NCBI GenBank assembly: GCA_007128275.1
Contig: SKXR01000069.1
Coordinates: 1-24,422 of the forward strand
Length of the DNA stretch: 24,422 nt
Origin: Kiritimatiellia bacterium
GTDB taxonomy: Bacteria > Verrucomicrobiota > Kiritimatiellia > SLAD01
Direction: 5' to 3'
Part shown: positions 15,089-22,813 of the stretch, piece by piece
How positions within the stretch are numbered: the stretch's first letter is position 1
How the letters are laid out: every line of letters starts with the position of its first letter
Notes under the pieces: generated by a model
What the model saw: the letters and a program-made list of their open reading frames with translations, nothing else
What the model was told of the DNA's origin: nothing
The model's database searches: none
Position numbers and translations under genes: made by a program

Positions 15089-16090
15089 ATGAGAACTGGC
15101 ATACTATTCGGACTACTTGTCGGCTGGGCGCTCGTCGCGTCATCGGCGCCGGACCCGCACGACTTTCCTCGCACGACCGTCCTCGATGATCGACCCGCTG
15201 TTACCCTCCGACATCTGGCCCGTTTCTACGGGTTTCCGCGTCCCCGGCCTGATGATCGCGTCGTGGAAATGGTGAATGAGCAGCATCATTTGATGTTTGA
15301 GCGGGATAGTCGGCGGATGCAAATCAACGGGGTCAACGTCTGGTTGCACGAGCCGATCATCGCGCACAGGCGGGCATGGCTGGTGTCGGCCGAGGATTTG
15401 CGCGCGGCCATTGATCCGGTGTTGCGCCCGTCGGTCCATGTCGAGCAGGCCGGATATCGCGTGATCGTGTTGGATCCGGGACACGGGGGCAGGGACGAGG
15501 GCGGCCGCGGGACGATGGGTACCCTGGAGAAGGATATGGTGTTGACGATTTCCCGTCAGGTGGCCGCGTTGCTCCAGAAGGCGGGCCATCCGGTGTACAT
15601 GACGCGGGAGGACGACCGGTACCTCTCGTTGGAAGAGCGTGTGGTGTTCGCGCGTGAACGGGAAGCGGACGTGTTTGTGAGCATCCATTTCAATGCCTCC
15701 GCCAATCGGGAAGCGCGGGGGACGGAGACGTTTGTGTTGAGCGCGGGTGATCATCCGTCCACGTCGAGCGGGGGTGGGGAAACGCATCCGCCCCCTGTGC
15801 CGGCCAATGCCTTTGATGGCGCGAATATGCTGTTGGGCTACTCGATTCAACGGAACCTGCTGAAGACCACGGAAAACGAGGACCGCGGGGTCCGGCGTGC
15901 GCGGTACTTCGTATTGCGGGAGGCGGTCTCACCCGCCGTCTTGGTGGAGTGCGCCTTCTTGACGAATCCACAGGAAGAGCGCGAGCTGCACCGCGTCGAG
16001 TACCAGCGACGACTTGCCCACGGCATTGCCCAGGGTATTCTGGAGTATCTGGCGGCCACGTTGCGGGCGCAACTTCAGGATGTATTATGA
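15089..16090 (+). CDS. N-acetylmuramoyl-L-alanine amidase (AmiC/CwlM type, Amidase_3)
   Basis: A zinc enzyme that cuts the bond between MurNAc and L-Ala in peptidoglycan, for cell division or wall turnover. The 333-residue protein has an N-terminal signal peptide (GILFGLLVGWALVASSA). A domain of about 90 residues resembles the copper-amine-oxidase-N-like modules found before such amidases (VTLRHLARFYGF, MQINGVNVWL). The catalytic domain starts at VIVLDPGHGG. Zinc ligands are visible as His132, Glu147 (GTLEKD) and His200 (VSIHFNA), and the catalytic Glu287 is in VLVECAFLTNP. A Ser/Gly/Pro-rich insertion (about 220-240) could be a regulatory loop. The gene is transcribed away from the TPR operon and overlaps an alternative start of the next gene by 4 bp. 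Confidence 0.94.
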   Translation: MRTGILFGLLVGWALVASSAPDPHDFPRTTVLDDRPAVTLRHLARFYGFPRPRPDDRVVEMVNEQHHLMFERDSRRMQINGVNVWLHEPIIAHRRAWLVSAEDLRAAIDPVLRPSVHVEQAGYRVIVLDPGHGGRDEGGRGTMGTLEKDMVLTISRQVAALLQKAGHPVYMTREDDRYLSLEERVVFAREREADVFVSIHFNASANREARGTETFVLSAGDHPSTSSGGGETHPPPVPANAFDGANMLLGYSIQRNLLKTTENEDRGVRRARYFVLREAVSPAVLVECAFLTNPQEERELHRVEYQRRLAHGIAQGILEYLAATLRAQLQDVL

Positions 16091-16113
16091 CTACGGAATA
16101 CGGGGAGGCAGCG

Positions 16114-16977
16114 ATGGATCACGACGAGGGATGGCCACGACTGAAATATTACATGTTCGATTGGGACGACAACATTTTGCACATGCCCACGCTGATCCAT
16201 CTGGAACGAAAGACCGATGAGGGATGGAAACCACATAGTGTGTCCACGGCCGAATTTGCAGGCATTCGGCGCGATACGGAGAATTATCGTCCGCGCGAAG
16301 GGGATTGGGATAAGGCCTTCATTGATTTCTACGATTCCGGGGTGCGCGGCGATCAGGCATTCCTCGAAGATACGCGAAGAGCCCTTCGTCCGATCGTCCA
16401 GAAAGAGGCTGAGGGAGCGCCCAGCTTTCAGCGCTTCAAGAAAGCGCTGATGGAGGGATCGCTCTTCGCCATTATTACGGCGCGGGCCCATTCGGCCAAA
16501 TCAATCCGGCGCGGGGTCGAATATTTCATCGACTCCGTGTTTACCGATGCGGAACGCTTGCAGATGGTCAAGAATCTGCGCCGTTTCATTAAGCTGTTCG
16601 GCGAAGACGGGACCTTGTTGACGGACGACGAAGTGGTGTCGCGCTATCTTGATCTCAATCGCTATCGGGGCGTGACCTCGCCCGAGTTTCAGGAGTTGAT
16701 GGGACGATCCGTCCAGGGTGCGGAAAGCCCGGAACATGCCAAGCAGTTTGCGGTGCAGGATTTCGTGACGCATGTTGTGAATATCATTCGCGAAAGAGGG
16801 GTTGAGGCGTCCGTCAGCATTGGTTTTTCCGACGACGATCCGCACAACGTGAACGCCGTGGTGGATTATCTTAACGAAGAGCTTGCGCGGCAATTTCCCG
16901 ACGTCAAGTTTGTGGTGTACGATACGTCGGATCCCGAACATGAATTGTGGCACAAAGTGGTCATTCGCGGCAAATAA
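16114..16977 (+). CDS. HAD-like protein of unknown substrate
   Basis: About 287 residues, cytoplasmic. Motif I is MFDWDDNIL (Asp16 and Asp18), a HAD nucleophile motif with Asn where most have Thr. Motif II is AIITARAHS, and the last acidic motif is IGFSDDDPHNV. The middle (about 45-100 and 150-220) is a large insertion I do not recognise, with RRDTENYRPREGDWDKAFIDFYDSG and LLTDDEVVSRYLDLNRYRG. The start at 16114 has an ideal GGGGAGG five bases upstream. ATG 16087, which overlaps the amidase stop as ATGA, is a serious alternative and would add nine residues. It may act on a phosphorylated small molecule; the link to the amidase suggests cell-envelope metabolism, by position only. Confidence 0.85.
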   Translation: MDHDEGWPRLKYYMFDWDDNILHMPTLIHLERKTDEGWKPHSVSTAEFAGIRRDTENYRPREGDWDKAFIDFYDSGVRGDQAFLEDTRRALRPIVQKEAEGAPSFQRFKKALMEGSLFAIITARAHSAKSIRRGVEYFIDSVFTDAERLQMVKNLRRFIKLFGEDGTLLTDDEVVSRYLDLNRYRGVTSPEFQELMGRSVQGAESPEHAKQFAVQDFVTHVVNIIRERGVEASVSIGFSDDDPHNVNAVVDYLNEELARQFPDVKFVVYDTSDPEHELWHKVVIRGK

Positions 16978-17002
16978 CCGCCGCGCATACGGAGAACGAG
17001 AT

Positions 17003-17806
17003 ATGTCTTTGCAATGGATGAAACGGGGGGCACTACCGCTTGGCCTGGTCGCGTGCCTGTGTCTGGGGGCTTGCTCGCCCCGGGAACGCGAGGAAGACCG
17101 GCGGTTGGTGACCCTGATGGGGGAAATGATTACCCGGGACGACTACGAACACGAACCGGCTATGCCGCCGGAGGAAGTGGAACGCATGCGCGGTGACTGG
17201 TCTCCGGAAGAATTCGCGATCTGGGAGCAATGCGTGCGATGGCGTCCGCTCAGGGAACGGATTCATCATGAGCTCATGGAGTGGTTTGTGGAGGAGCATC
17301 AGCTTGCGCCGACCCGGGAGGAAGTGGAGGCCTATATCGATTACGTGCACATTCAGCCGATGAAATTACATATGCCCGATTTTGAGGTGCCGGGAATGCC
17401 CGACGAAGATTCCCACGAATGGCAGAGGGCGGTCGCGGAATTAACGGAATGGAAGCAGCAAAATACGTTATACGACCTGTACGGGGGGCGCGTTGCGGTC
17501 GGACAACCGGCGCTGTGGATGTCGGCGATGGATGCGTATCACCAATTCTTGCGGGTGAGCGAAGAAGAGGGGCGCATTCAGTTCCATTCGGACGACTGGC
17601 GGAAGATCTTCTGGGCGTGCGTGACTTTGGACGGAGTCCAATCCCCGCGTGAATACGTCTTCGACGAAGACGAGGCCGCGCTTGCAGCGTTGCGGGAATA
17701 TCCGGGGACCCGCCGCCTGCGCATTTTCTTTGAACGGCTCACACAGATCAGGGACGACGGGTGGATGGAGTTCTTCGAGCAAATGGACCACCCGGCGGGC
17801 TGGTAA
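17003..17806 (+). CDS. Predicted lipoprotein, SurA-N-like region, unknown function
   Basis: A 267-residue protein with a clear lipobox: LPLGLVACLCLGACSP. The first 100 mature residues resemble the N-terminal chaperone region of SurA/parvulin-type foldases. There is a pattern of LMGEMITRDDYE, a helix ending in RERIHHELMEWFVEEHQLAPTREEVEAYIDY, and no parvulin domain after it. The rest is acidic and helical (VAELTEWKQQNTLYDLYG, LRIFFERLTQIRDDGW). Start ATG 17003 follows GGAGAACGAG. It lies 25 bp after the HAD-like gene, in the amidase operon. The SurA relationship is a guess from pattern; function is unknown. Confidence 0.75.
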   Translation: MSLQWMKRGALPLGLVACLCLGACSPREREEDRRLVTLMGEMITRDDYEHEPAMPPEEVERMRGDWSPEEFAIWEQCVRWRPLRERIHHELMEWFVEEHQLAPTREEVEAYIDYVHIQPMKLHMPDFEVPGMPDEDSHEWQRAVAELTEWKQQNTLYDLYGGRVAVGQPALWMSAMDAYHQFLRVSEEEGRIQFHSDDWRKIFWACVTLDGVQSPREYVFDEDEAALAALREYPGTRRLRIFFERLTQIRDDGWMEFFEQMDHPAGW

Positions 17807-17907
17807 AACGGTTACGCATAATCAGGCGTTGCCCGATGGACGGATTGCGGTGTAGGGTATAGCAGCCGTTGAAAAGAGGGAGACGTGGATGCGAGGAAAA
17901 CGTGGCA

Positions 17908-17960
17908 CGGGCATCTTTTCAACAGGCGGGCGGCAGGAAAGTCTGAGAAGATGATGCCCG
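17908..17960 (+). other. structured leader before the CBS-domain gene
   Basis: CGGGCATC (17908-17915) and GATGCCCG (17953-17960) form a perfect 8-bp inverted repeat across a 37-base loop. A weaker bulged hairpin (CCCGG 17957-17961 with CCGGG 17976-17980) shares its right arm, so the two folds compete. The rest of the gap from 17807 to 18002 holds no gene that I can support. Confidence 0.35.
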
Positions 17961-18002
17961 GGAATCCGAGGGGTTCCGGGAAAACGCGAGGGGGAGACGG
18001 TT

Positions 18003-18482
18003 ATGGCAAAATCGATTACAGTGGGCGAAATCATGGCGAAAACGCTGGTCACGTTGCGACCGGATATGGATATGGGACAGGCGATCAACGTCCTACTGAA
18101 GAACAAAGTGTCGGGTGCCACGGTGGTTGATCACGACCGCAAGATCGTGGGAATGCTTTCCGAAAAGGATTGCCTGCGAATTTTTGCCAACCGCGCCTAT
18201 AATTCGCTCCCGTCCGCCAAGGTCGCGGATTACATGTCCAAGGACGTCGTCACGGTGTCGCCGGATGAGGATCTGTTCAGTGTGGCGGATTTGTTCCTCA
18301 GACATCCGTTTCGTCGGTTGCCCGTCGTGCTGGACGGGGAACTGGTGGGGCAAGTCAGTCGGCGCGACATCTTGGCCGGCAGCCGCCGGATCTGGGAAGA
18401 GTCGCCCGTGAAAAAGGAATGGACCGACGCCAAGTATATTCCCGACGAGATCCGCGCGCGGTTGGATTCGAAGAAGAGTTGA
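18003..18482 (+). CDS. CBS-domain pair protein
   Basis: A 159-residue protein made of two CBS motifs forming one Bateman module. The first is VGEIMAKTLVTLRPDMDMGQAINVLLKNKVSGATVVD...VGMLSEKDCLR (about 6-58). The second is VADYMSKDVVTVSPDEDLFSVADLFLRHPFRRLPVVLDGELVGQVSRRDIL (about 74-125). Such stand-alone pairs bind adenine nucleotides or SAM and regulate partner proteins. A charged tail of about 30 residues (KKEWTDAKYIPDEI) follows. The GGGGGAG upstream of ATG 18003 is a good ribosome site. The gene ends 16 bp from the convergent methyltransferase gene. Confidence 0.93.
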   Translation: MAKSITVGEIMAKTLVTLRPDMDMGQAINVLLKNKVSGATVVDHDRKIVGMLSEKDCLRIFANRAYNSLPSAKVADYMSKDVVTVSPDEDLFSVADLFLRHPFRRLPVVLDGELVGQVSRRDILAGSRRIWEESPVKKEWTDAKYIPDEIRARLDSKKS

Positions 18483-18498
18483 GTGTGGTCCGTTCCCG

Positions 18499-19236
18499 TC
18501 AAGGGGGCTGTATGCTGCTCCACAACCGTTGGTCGGACGCGCTCGGAAAGGTCGGCTTCACGTCCCGGACATGCTGCGCCTCATTCAGTCGCGCGCCGGC
18601 AACGAGCGCTTGGTTGTAGCCGCGTGGCGCGGTGATGGCGATGTGGCGGGCAAAGACCGACGACAACGCGGCGGCGGTTTTCTTCAGCAGCGGGCGGTGC
18701 GGTGTATCCGTGATCATGTTTACCGCCACAATCCCGTCCTTTTTCAGCGCCCGGCGGTAACGAACGGCGATGCCGTTATCGACCCGTTCAGGCCGATACA
18801 CGTCGGCGGCGCCGGCGAGAAACACGTCGTCGAGAATCACATCGAAGCGACGATCCGTCTGATCCAAATAGGCGTAGGCGTCCCCGATATGCAGGACGAG
18901 GTCGGTGGGGTCGAGATGCATGTGTTCCTTGGCCAATGGGATGAGTTCCTCGTCCAGTTCCACGGCCGTAATCCGGACCTGGGGGAGCAGATGGCGCAGG
19001 ATACGGACCATGGTCCCCCCGGCCAGTCCGAGCAAAAGGACATCGCGCGGGGCGCCGGACGGATGCCACAACGCCGCCGCGCTCATGGCGTCCCAGGAAT
19101 AGCCGGTCAGCACTTGTTCCGGATGCCAGGTGGCGAACGTGGCCCCTTCGACCTCCATGTCGATGCGGCGACCGTATTGCACAATGCGGCCGGCGTTGTG
19201 GAGGGTGGCAAAAGAATGAAGCAGTTTCGATTTCAT
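18499..19236 (-). CDS. Spermidine-synthase-like methyltransferase-fold protein
   Basis: A 245-residue protein of the Spermine_synth/class I methyltransferase fold. The beta-hairpin N-terminal part (RIDMEVEGATFATWHPEQVLTGYSWDAM) precedes the nucleotide-binding loop VLLLGLAGGTMVRIL, where GLAGGT matches the GxGxG site. Further along are the acidic ITAVELDEELI at the end of strand 2, LHIGDAYAYL and FDVILDDVFL. The DDVF at strand 4 corresponds to the aminopropyltransferase active site region, but the protein is shorter than SpeE and lacks its usual YHE motif, so it may not make spermidine. It is a lone gene, facing the CBS gene. Confidence 0.85.
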   Translation of the reverse strand: MKSKLLHSFATLHNAGRIVQYGRRIDMEVEGATFATWHPEQVLTGYSWDAMSAAALWHPSGAPRDVLLLGLAGGTMVRILRHLLPQVRITAVELDEELIPLAKEHMHLDPTDLVLHIGDAYAYLDQTDRRFDVILDDVFLAGAADVYRPERVDNGIAVRYRRALKKDGIVAVNMITDTPHRPLLKKTAAALSSVFARHIAITAPRGYNQALVAGARLNEAQHVRDVKPTFPSASDQRLWSSIQPP

Positions 19237-19338
19237 CGGCCCACTGTTTCGTGCGCGGGGCGGGGTGTCAAGTGTGCGCGCGGGCGTGCGCCACGCATAT
19301 TTCAGGGTTCCCCCGACCCTTCGATTACGTTAAAAGCA

Positions 19339-19367
19339 TTGTCAGCACGCTGTCTTTTTCGTATCAA
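19339..19367 (+). promoter_or_regulatory. promoter of the EF-G-like gene
   Basis: TTGTCA (19339-19344), a 17-bp spacer and TATCAA (19362-19367) form a good sigma-70-like promoter about 80 bp before the ATG at 19446. Nothing else was recognised in the gap from 19237 to 19445. Confidence 0.5.
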
Positions 19368-19445
19368 AGATGGGTCCGCTTGCGATTTTTATGATTCTTC
19401 AGAAATCCAGAATGAGCACAGCAGAAAGGGAACAGGTTATTCCGT

Positions 19446-21479
19446 ATGAAAGATATCGATATCGTCAATGTACGTAACTTCGCACTTCTCGGCCATACCG
19501 GCAGCGGAAAGACCTCGTTGCTGGACGCCATTCTTTTTAAGCTGGGCGCGAACGAACGACAGGGCTCTCCTGAAAACGGCACCAGCGCTTCGGATTGGAT
19601 GGACGAAGAGAAGAGTCGCAAGATTACGATGTGGGCGAAGTCGTTCGATTTGGTGTATCCGACCAAGAGCGGGCGCCGCATGGAGTTGGTCGCGCTGGAC
19701 ACGCCGGGATATGCCGACTTTTACGGGCAGGTTCTGGCGGCAACGGCCGTATCGGACGCCGGCGTCATCGTGTTGGATGCCGTATCCGGCATCCAAGTCG
19801 GCACGCATCGCGCGTGGAAACGCTGCGATGCCCTGGGCCATCCGCGCGCCCTCGTCGTGACCGGCATCGACAAGGAGAACGCCGACTTCTTCCACGTGCT
19901 CGATGCCGTGCAGACCCAGTGGGGCAAACAATGCGTGCCCATTGTGATCCCGACGCTGGACCACAAGCAGGTCGTCGATGTGATGGCCGCAAAAGAGATC
20001 CCGGAGGATATCGCCGATCGCGCCAAGGAAATGAAGGGCGCGTTGGTGGAGTTCGCGGCGGAAACGGACGATGCCCTGATTGAAAAATATCTGGGCGGAG
20101 AAGAATTGAGTGCGGAAGAAATCGCGGCGGGTTTGCACGGCGCCGTGCATGACGGAAACCTGATCCCGGTCTTCGCCGTTTCTTCGAAAACAAATCTCGG
20201 GTTGGACGAACTGTTGGAAGGGATCTCCCTGCTCCTGCCGTCGCCGCCGGAACGACCGGTGAAAGACGCCGAGGGCAACGAGGTAAATGTGAACGCCGAT
20301 GCGCCCTTCACCGGATTCGTATGGCGTTCCTTGAACGATCCTTTCACGGGGCAGGTCACGTTTGTCCGTATCTATGGGGGGACCCTGCAAGCCGGGCAGG
20401 AAATCTTTAATGCCACGAAAGGCGAAAAGGAAAAAGTCGGGCACTTGATGATTATCAACGGGAAAAAGCAGGAGGAAATCAAAACGGCGCACGCGGGCGA
20501 CGTGGTGGCGATTCCCAAACTGAAGAACACCGGGCTGAACGATTCCCTATGCTCCGCGGGTCAACATATCCGTTTCAAATCGATTGAATTCCCGACACCC
20601 ACCACGGCCTATGCGGTGACCGCCAAGAAAGCGGGGGACGAGGATAAACTGGCCACGGCCCTGCATCGGGTGGCCGACGAAGATCCAACCATCCATGTAG
20701 AACGCAACAACGAAACGAACGAGATGATCCTGTCCGGCCTGGGCGATCAACAGTTGGAAGCGGCCGTGGACCGCATGCGGGAGCGGAATCATGTTGAAGT
20801 GGAATTGAACATTCCGCGTGTTGCGTACCGGGAAACGGTGACGGCCATGGGCGAAGGGCACTACAAGCACAAGAAACAGTCCGGCGGCCGGGGACAGTAC
20901 GGGGAAGTCTATCTCCGTGTGGAGCCGCGTGATCCGAGCGACGAAGAATGGTTTGTCAACGCCATTGTCGGAGGCGTCATCCCGGGGAACTTTATTCCCG
21001 CCGTCCAGAAGGGCTTGCAGGAAGGATTGAACCACGGCGCCGTGGCGCGCTATCCGGTGATCAACGTCAAGATCTCCGTGTACGACGGTTCCTATCACGA
21101 CGTGGATTCCTCGGAAGTCGCCTTTAAGATTGCCGGTGCGCGGGCGTTGACGGAAGGTTTGAGCAAGGCGAAACCCGTATTGCTCGAGCCGATCATGCGC
21201 ATGAAAGTTATGGTGCCCGACCAGTTCATGGGGGACATCACGGGGGATCTGAATCACAAGCGCGGCCGAATACTCGGCGTGGGTAGCGAGGACGGCGTGC
21301 AGGTGATTACCGCCGATGTGCCGCAAGCCGAAATCTTCCGGTATTCCTCCGAATTGCGAAGCATGACCGGCGGGCGCGGAAATTTCGAAATCGCCTTTGA
21401 CCGGTACGAAGTCGTCCCGGCGAATATCGCACAAAAAGTGGCCGCGGAATCTGTCAGAGCGCACGCCGGAGAGGAATAA
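19446..21479 (+). CDS. Elongation factor G-like GTPase (EF-G paralogue)
   Basis: A 677-residue translational GTPase with the full EF-G layout. The G domain shows P-loop GHTGSGKTS (16-24), RKITMW switch I (about 59-63) and LDTPGYADF switch II (85-88). Domain II starts near APFTGFVWRSLNDPFTGQVTFVRIYGG. Domains III-V include LSGLGDQQLEAAVDRM, the domain IV start VAYRETVT, GGRGQYGEVYL and GRILGVGSEDG. The GSGKT P-loop and shorter length are typical of the EF-G-like (FusA2/TetM-related) subfamily, not the main ribosomal EF-G. The base-recognition motif NKxD is replaced by TGID at 139-142. The role may be in ribosome release or a specialised step; it is unproven for the subfamily. An AAAGGGAACAGG lies upstream of the ATG. 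Confidence 0.92.
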   Translation: MKDIDIVNVRNFALLGHTGSGKTSLLDAILFKLGANERQGSPENGTSASDWMDEEKSRKITMWAKSFDLVYPTKSGRRMELVALDTPGYADFYGQVLAATAVSDAGVIVLDAVSGIQVGTHRAWKRCDALGHPRALVVTGIDKENADFFHVLDAVQTQWGKQCVPIVIPTLDHKQVVDVMAAKEIPEDIADRAKEMKGALVEFAAETDDALIEKYLGGEELSAEEIAAGLHGAVHDGNLIPVFAVSSKTNLGLDELLEGISLLLPSPPERPVKDAEGNEVNVNADAPFTGFVWRSLNDPFTGQVTFVRIYGGTLQAGQEIFNATKGEKEKVGHLMIINGKKQEEIKTAHAGDVVAIPKLKNTGLNDSLCSAGQHIRFKSIEFPTPTTAYAVTAKKAGDEDKLATALHRVADEDPTIHVERNNETNEMILSGLGDQQLEAAVDRMRERNHVEVELNIPRVAYRETVTAMGEGHYKHKKQSGGRGQYGEVYLRVEPRDPSDEEWFVNAIVGGVIPGNFIPAVQKGLQEGLNHGAVARYPVINVKISVYDGSYHDVDSSEVAFKIAGARALTEGLSKAKPVLLEPIMRMKVMVPDQFMGDITGDLNHKRGRILGVGSEDGVQVITADVPQAEIFRYSSELRSMTGGRGNFEIAFDRYEVVPANIAQKVAAESVRAHAGEE

Positions 21480-21588
21480 GGTGTACGAAACTCGTGGGGC
21501 GCTGTGCAGCCTCAACGGTAAGCGTGCATGAAAACCTATTCTTCTGAACGATAAGCGGAGCGATAGCGAAGGAGGATCAGAAAGACCC

Positions 21589-22341
21589 ATGAGCGGACAC
21601 AGTAAATGGTCGACCATCAAGCATAAGAAGGCCGCGACGGATGCGAAACGCGGCAAGATGTTCAGCAAACTGGCCAAGGAAATCATGGTGGTCGCGCGGC
21701 AAGGCGGCGGTGATCCCAACGCCAACATTACATTGCGCACCTTGGTCCAGAAAGCGCGCGCCATCAACATGCCCGCCGACAACATCGATCGGGCCATCAA
21801 GAAAGGCACCGGCGAGCTCGAAGGGGAGCAGATGGATGAGATCATGTACGAAGGCTACGCCCCGGGAGGCATTGCCATCATCGTACAGGCGCTGACGGAT
21901 AATCGGAACCGGACGGCGGCGGAGGTCCGCCACGTGTTTACCAAGTTCAACGGCAGCCTGGCGGGGCAGGGCAGCGTGACGCGTTCCTTCAATCGCAAGG
22001 GCGTGATCCAGGTCAATGCCGACGCCGCCAGGGAAGACGAGTTGCTGGAATGGGCGCTCGAATGTGGTGCGGAGGATATGACCGACGAGGACGGCTATTT
22101 CGAGATCGTCACCGGACCGTCCGAATATCCCGACGTGCTTGGCCGCCTCGAAGAACGCGGGGTAGCGGTGGAGAGCTCGGAGTTGACGTTATTGCCCGAG
22201 ACCTATATGCCGGTCACCGATAAGGGGCAGGCGGGATCCCTGCTGAAGTTCGTGGAGGCTCTCGAAGATTTGGACGATGTTCAGAACGTCTACGCCAATT
22301 TCGATATTCCCGAGGAGATCATGGAGTCGATCAACGAATAA
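21589..22341 (+). CDS. yebC: YebC/PmpR-family (TACO1) protein
   Basis: A 250-residue protein of the YebC family. It begins MSGHSKWSTIKHKKAATDAKRGKMFSKLAKEI and continues with NITLRTLVQKARAINMPADNIDRAIKKG, YEGYAPGGIAIIVQALTDNRNRTAAEVRH and TKFNGSLAGQGSV, all hallmark pieces. Members act as translation factors that relieve stalling at proline stretches, and some have been described as transcription regulators. It has an AAGGAGGA about 11 bases before ATG 21589. yebC commonly precedes ruvC, as it does here, but a 470-bp repeat-filled gap separates the two genes. Confidence 0.96.
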   Translation: MSGHSKWSTIKHKKAATDAKRGKMFSKLAKEIMVVARQGGGDPNANITLRTLVQKARAINMPADNIDRAIKKGTGELEGEQMDEIMYEGYAPGGIAIIVQALTDNRNRTAAEVRHVFTKFNGSLAGQGSVTRSFNRKGVIQVNADAAREDELLEWALECGAEDMTDEDGYFEIVTGPSEYPDVLGRLEERGVAVESSELTLLPETYMPVTDKGQAGSLLKFVEALEDLDDVQNVYANFDIPEEIMESINE

Positions 22342-22358
22342 CGCCGGAAAGGAAGCGC

Positions 22359-22803
22359 AACCACGGATTACACGGATTTCACGGATAACCCACCCCGCCG
22401 GTCCCCATGCGCTTCGCTTAGGTGACCGGCACCCCTCCCGGGAGGGGATAAGAATAGGAATTAGGACGACAAAAGGAACACCTCCCCTCCTTGGAGGGGA
22501 CCGAGGGGTGGGTTAAGAACGTGCACAAATAACAAGAAAATGGATCTTCCCCTTTCATATCCGTGTTATCTGTACTACAATCCGTCATATTCTTGTTTTG
22601 GTGCGCAGATTCTGAACACCCGCTTCGCTAAAGATCGCGGAGATGTCTTTGTGATCTTCGTTACCTTCTTTTCGAAGAAACATTCGCGTCTATTGGCGTT
22701 CATTCGCGGTTCCCGTTATTCGGTTGCGGCTCAGCTGCGCTATGTTCATCCGTGGTTCTCTTGTCTTTGGTCGCGGCGTTGCTGCGCTGTGTAATCCGTG
22801 GTT
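22359..22803. mobile_element. 445-bp non-coding repeat mosaic with 15-bp terminal inverted repeats
   Basis: The gap between yebC and ruvC is bounded by AACCACGGATTACAC (22359-22373) and its exact inverse (22789-22803). Inside are several repeat types: three CACGGATT-like units in tandem at 22361-22387; a palindromic element at 22387-22514; a stretch (22681-22712) rich in CGCG-AATG/CATTCGCG units; and a 36-37-bp direct repeat, 22722-22758 and 22769-22804, ending in TCCGTGGTTC. A reading frame at 22540-22794 crosses these repeats and looks fortuitous. The whole resembles a MITE-like or composite insertion. It contains no transposase. Confidence 0.6.
22387..22514. repeat. palindromic GC-rich repeat element
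   Basis: The ends AACCCACCCCGCCGGTCCCC (22387-22406) and GGGGACCGAGGGGTGGGTT (22496-22514) are near-perfect inverted repeats. Inside lie the perfect palindrome CCCCTCCCGGGAGGGG (22432-22447) and the hairpin CCCCTCC/GGAGGGG (22484-22490 with 22493-22499). This is REP/BIME-like structure. Copies elsewhere in the genome would be expected. Confidence 0.65.
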
Positions 22804-22804
22804 C
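22722..22804. repeat. 36-37-bp imperfect direct repeat before ruvC
   Basis: The two copies (22722-22758 and 22769-22804) share GGT-GCGGC-GCTGCGCT-TGT-TCCGTGGTTC with a few substitutions and one indel. The second copy ends 9 bp before the ruvC start codon, so any sequence native to the ruvC leader has been displaced. Confidence 0.6.
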
Positions 22805-22813
22805 CACATTATC

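Noticed and set aside
15949..16113. N-terminal extension of the HAD-like protein overlapping the amidase gene
   Set aside because: It lies in the coding region of the amidase in another frame and gives Arg/Pro-rich sequence; a strong GGGGAGG sets the start at 16114.
18529..19449. Plus-strand frame of 306 codons opposite the spermidine-synthase-like gene
   Set aside because: The minus strand carries a clear nucleotide-binding GLAGGT motif; the plus-strand frame runs past the gene into the EF-G leader.
20547..21845. Minus-strand frame of 432 codons opposite the EF-G-like and yebC genes
   Set aside because: It crosses two conserved genes and their spacer, and has no motif of its own.
22540..22794. 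84-codon frame in the yebC-ruvC gap
   Set aside because: It runs over the repeat units and its Phe/Ser/Arg-rich product follows from them; no RBS.
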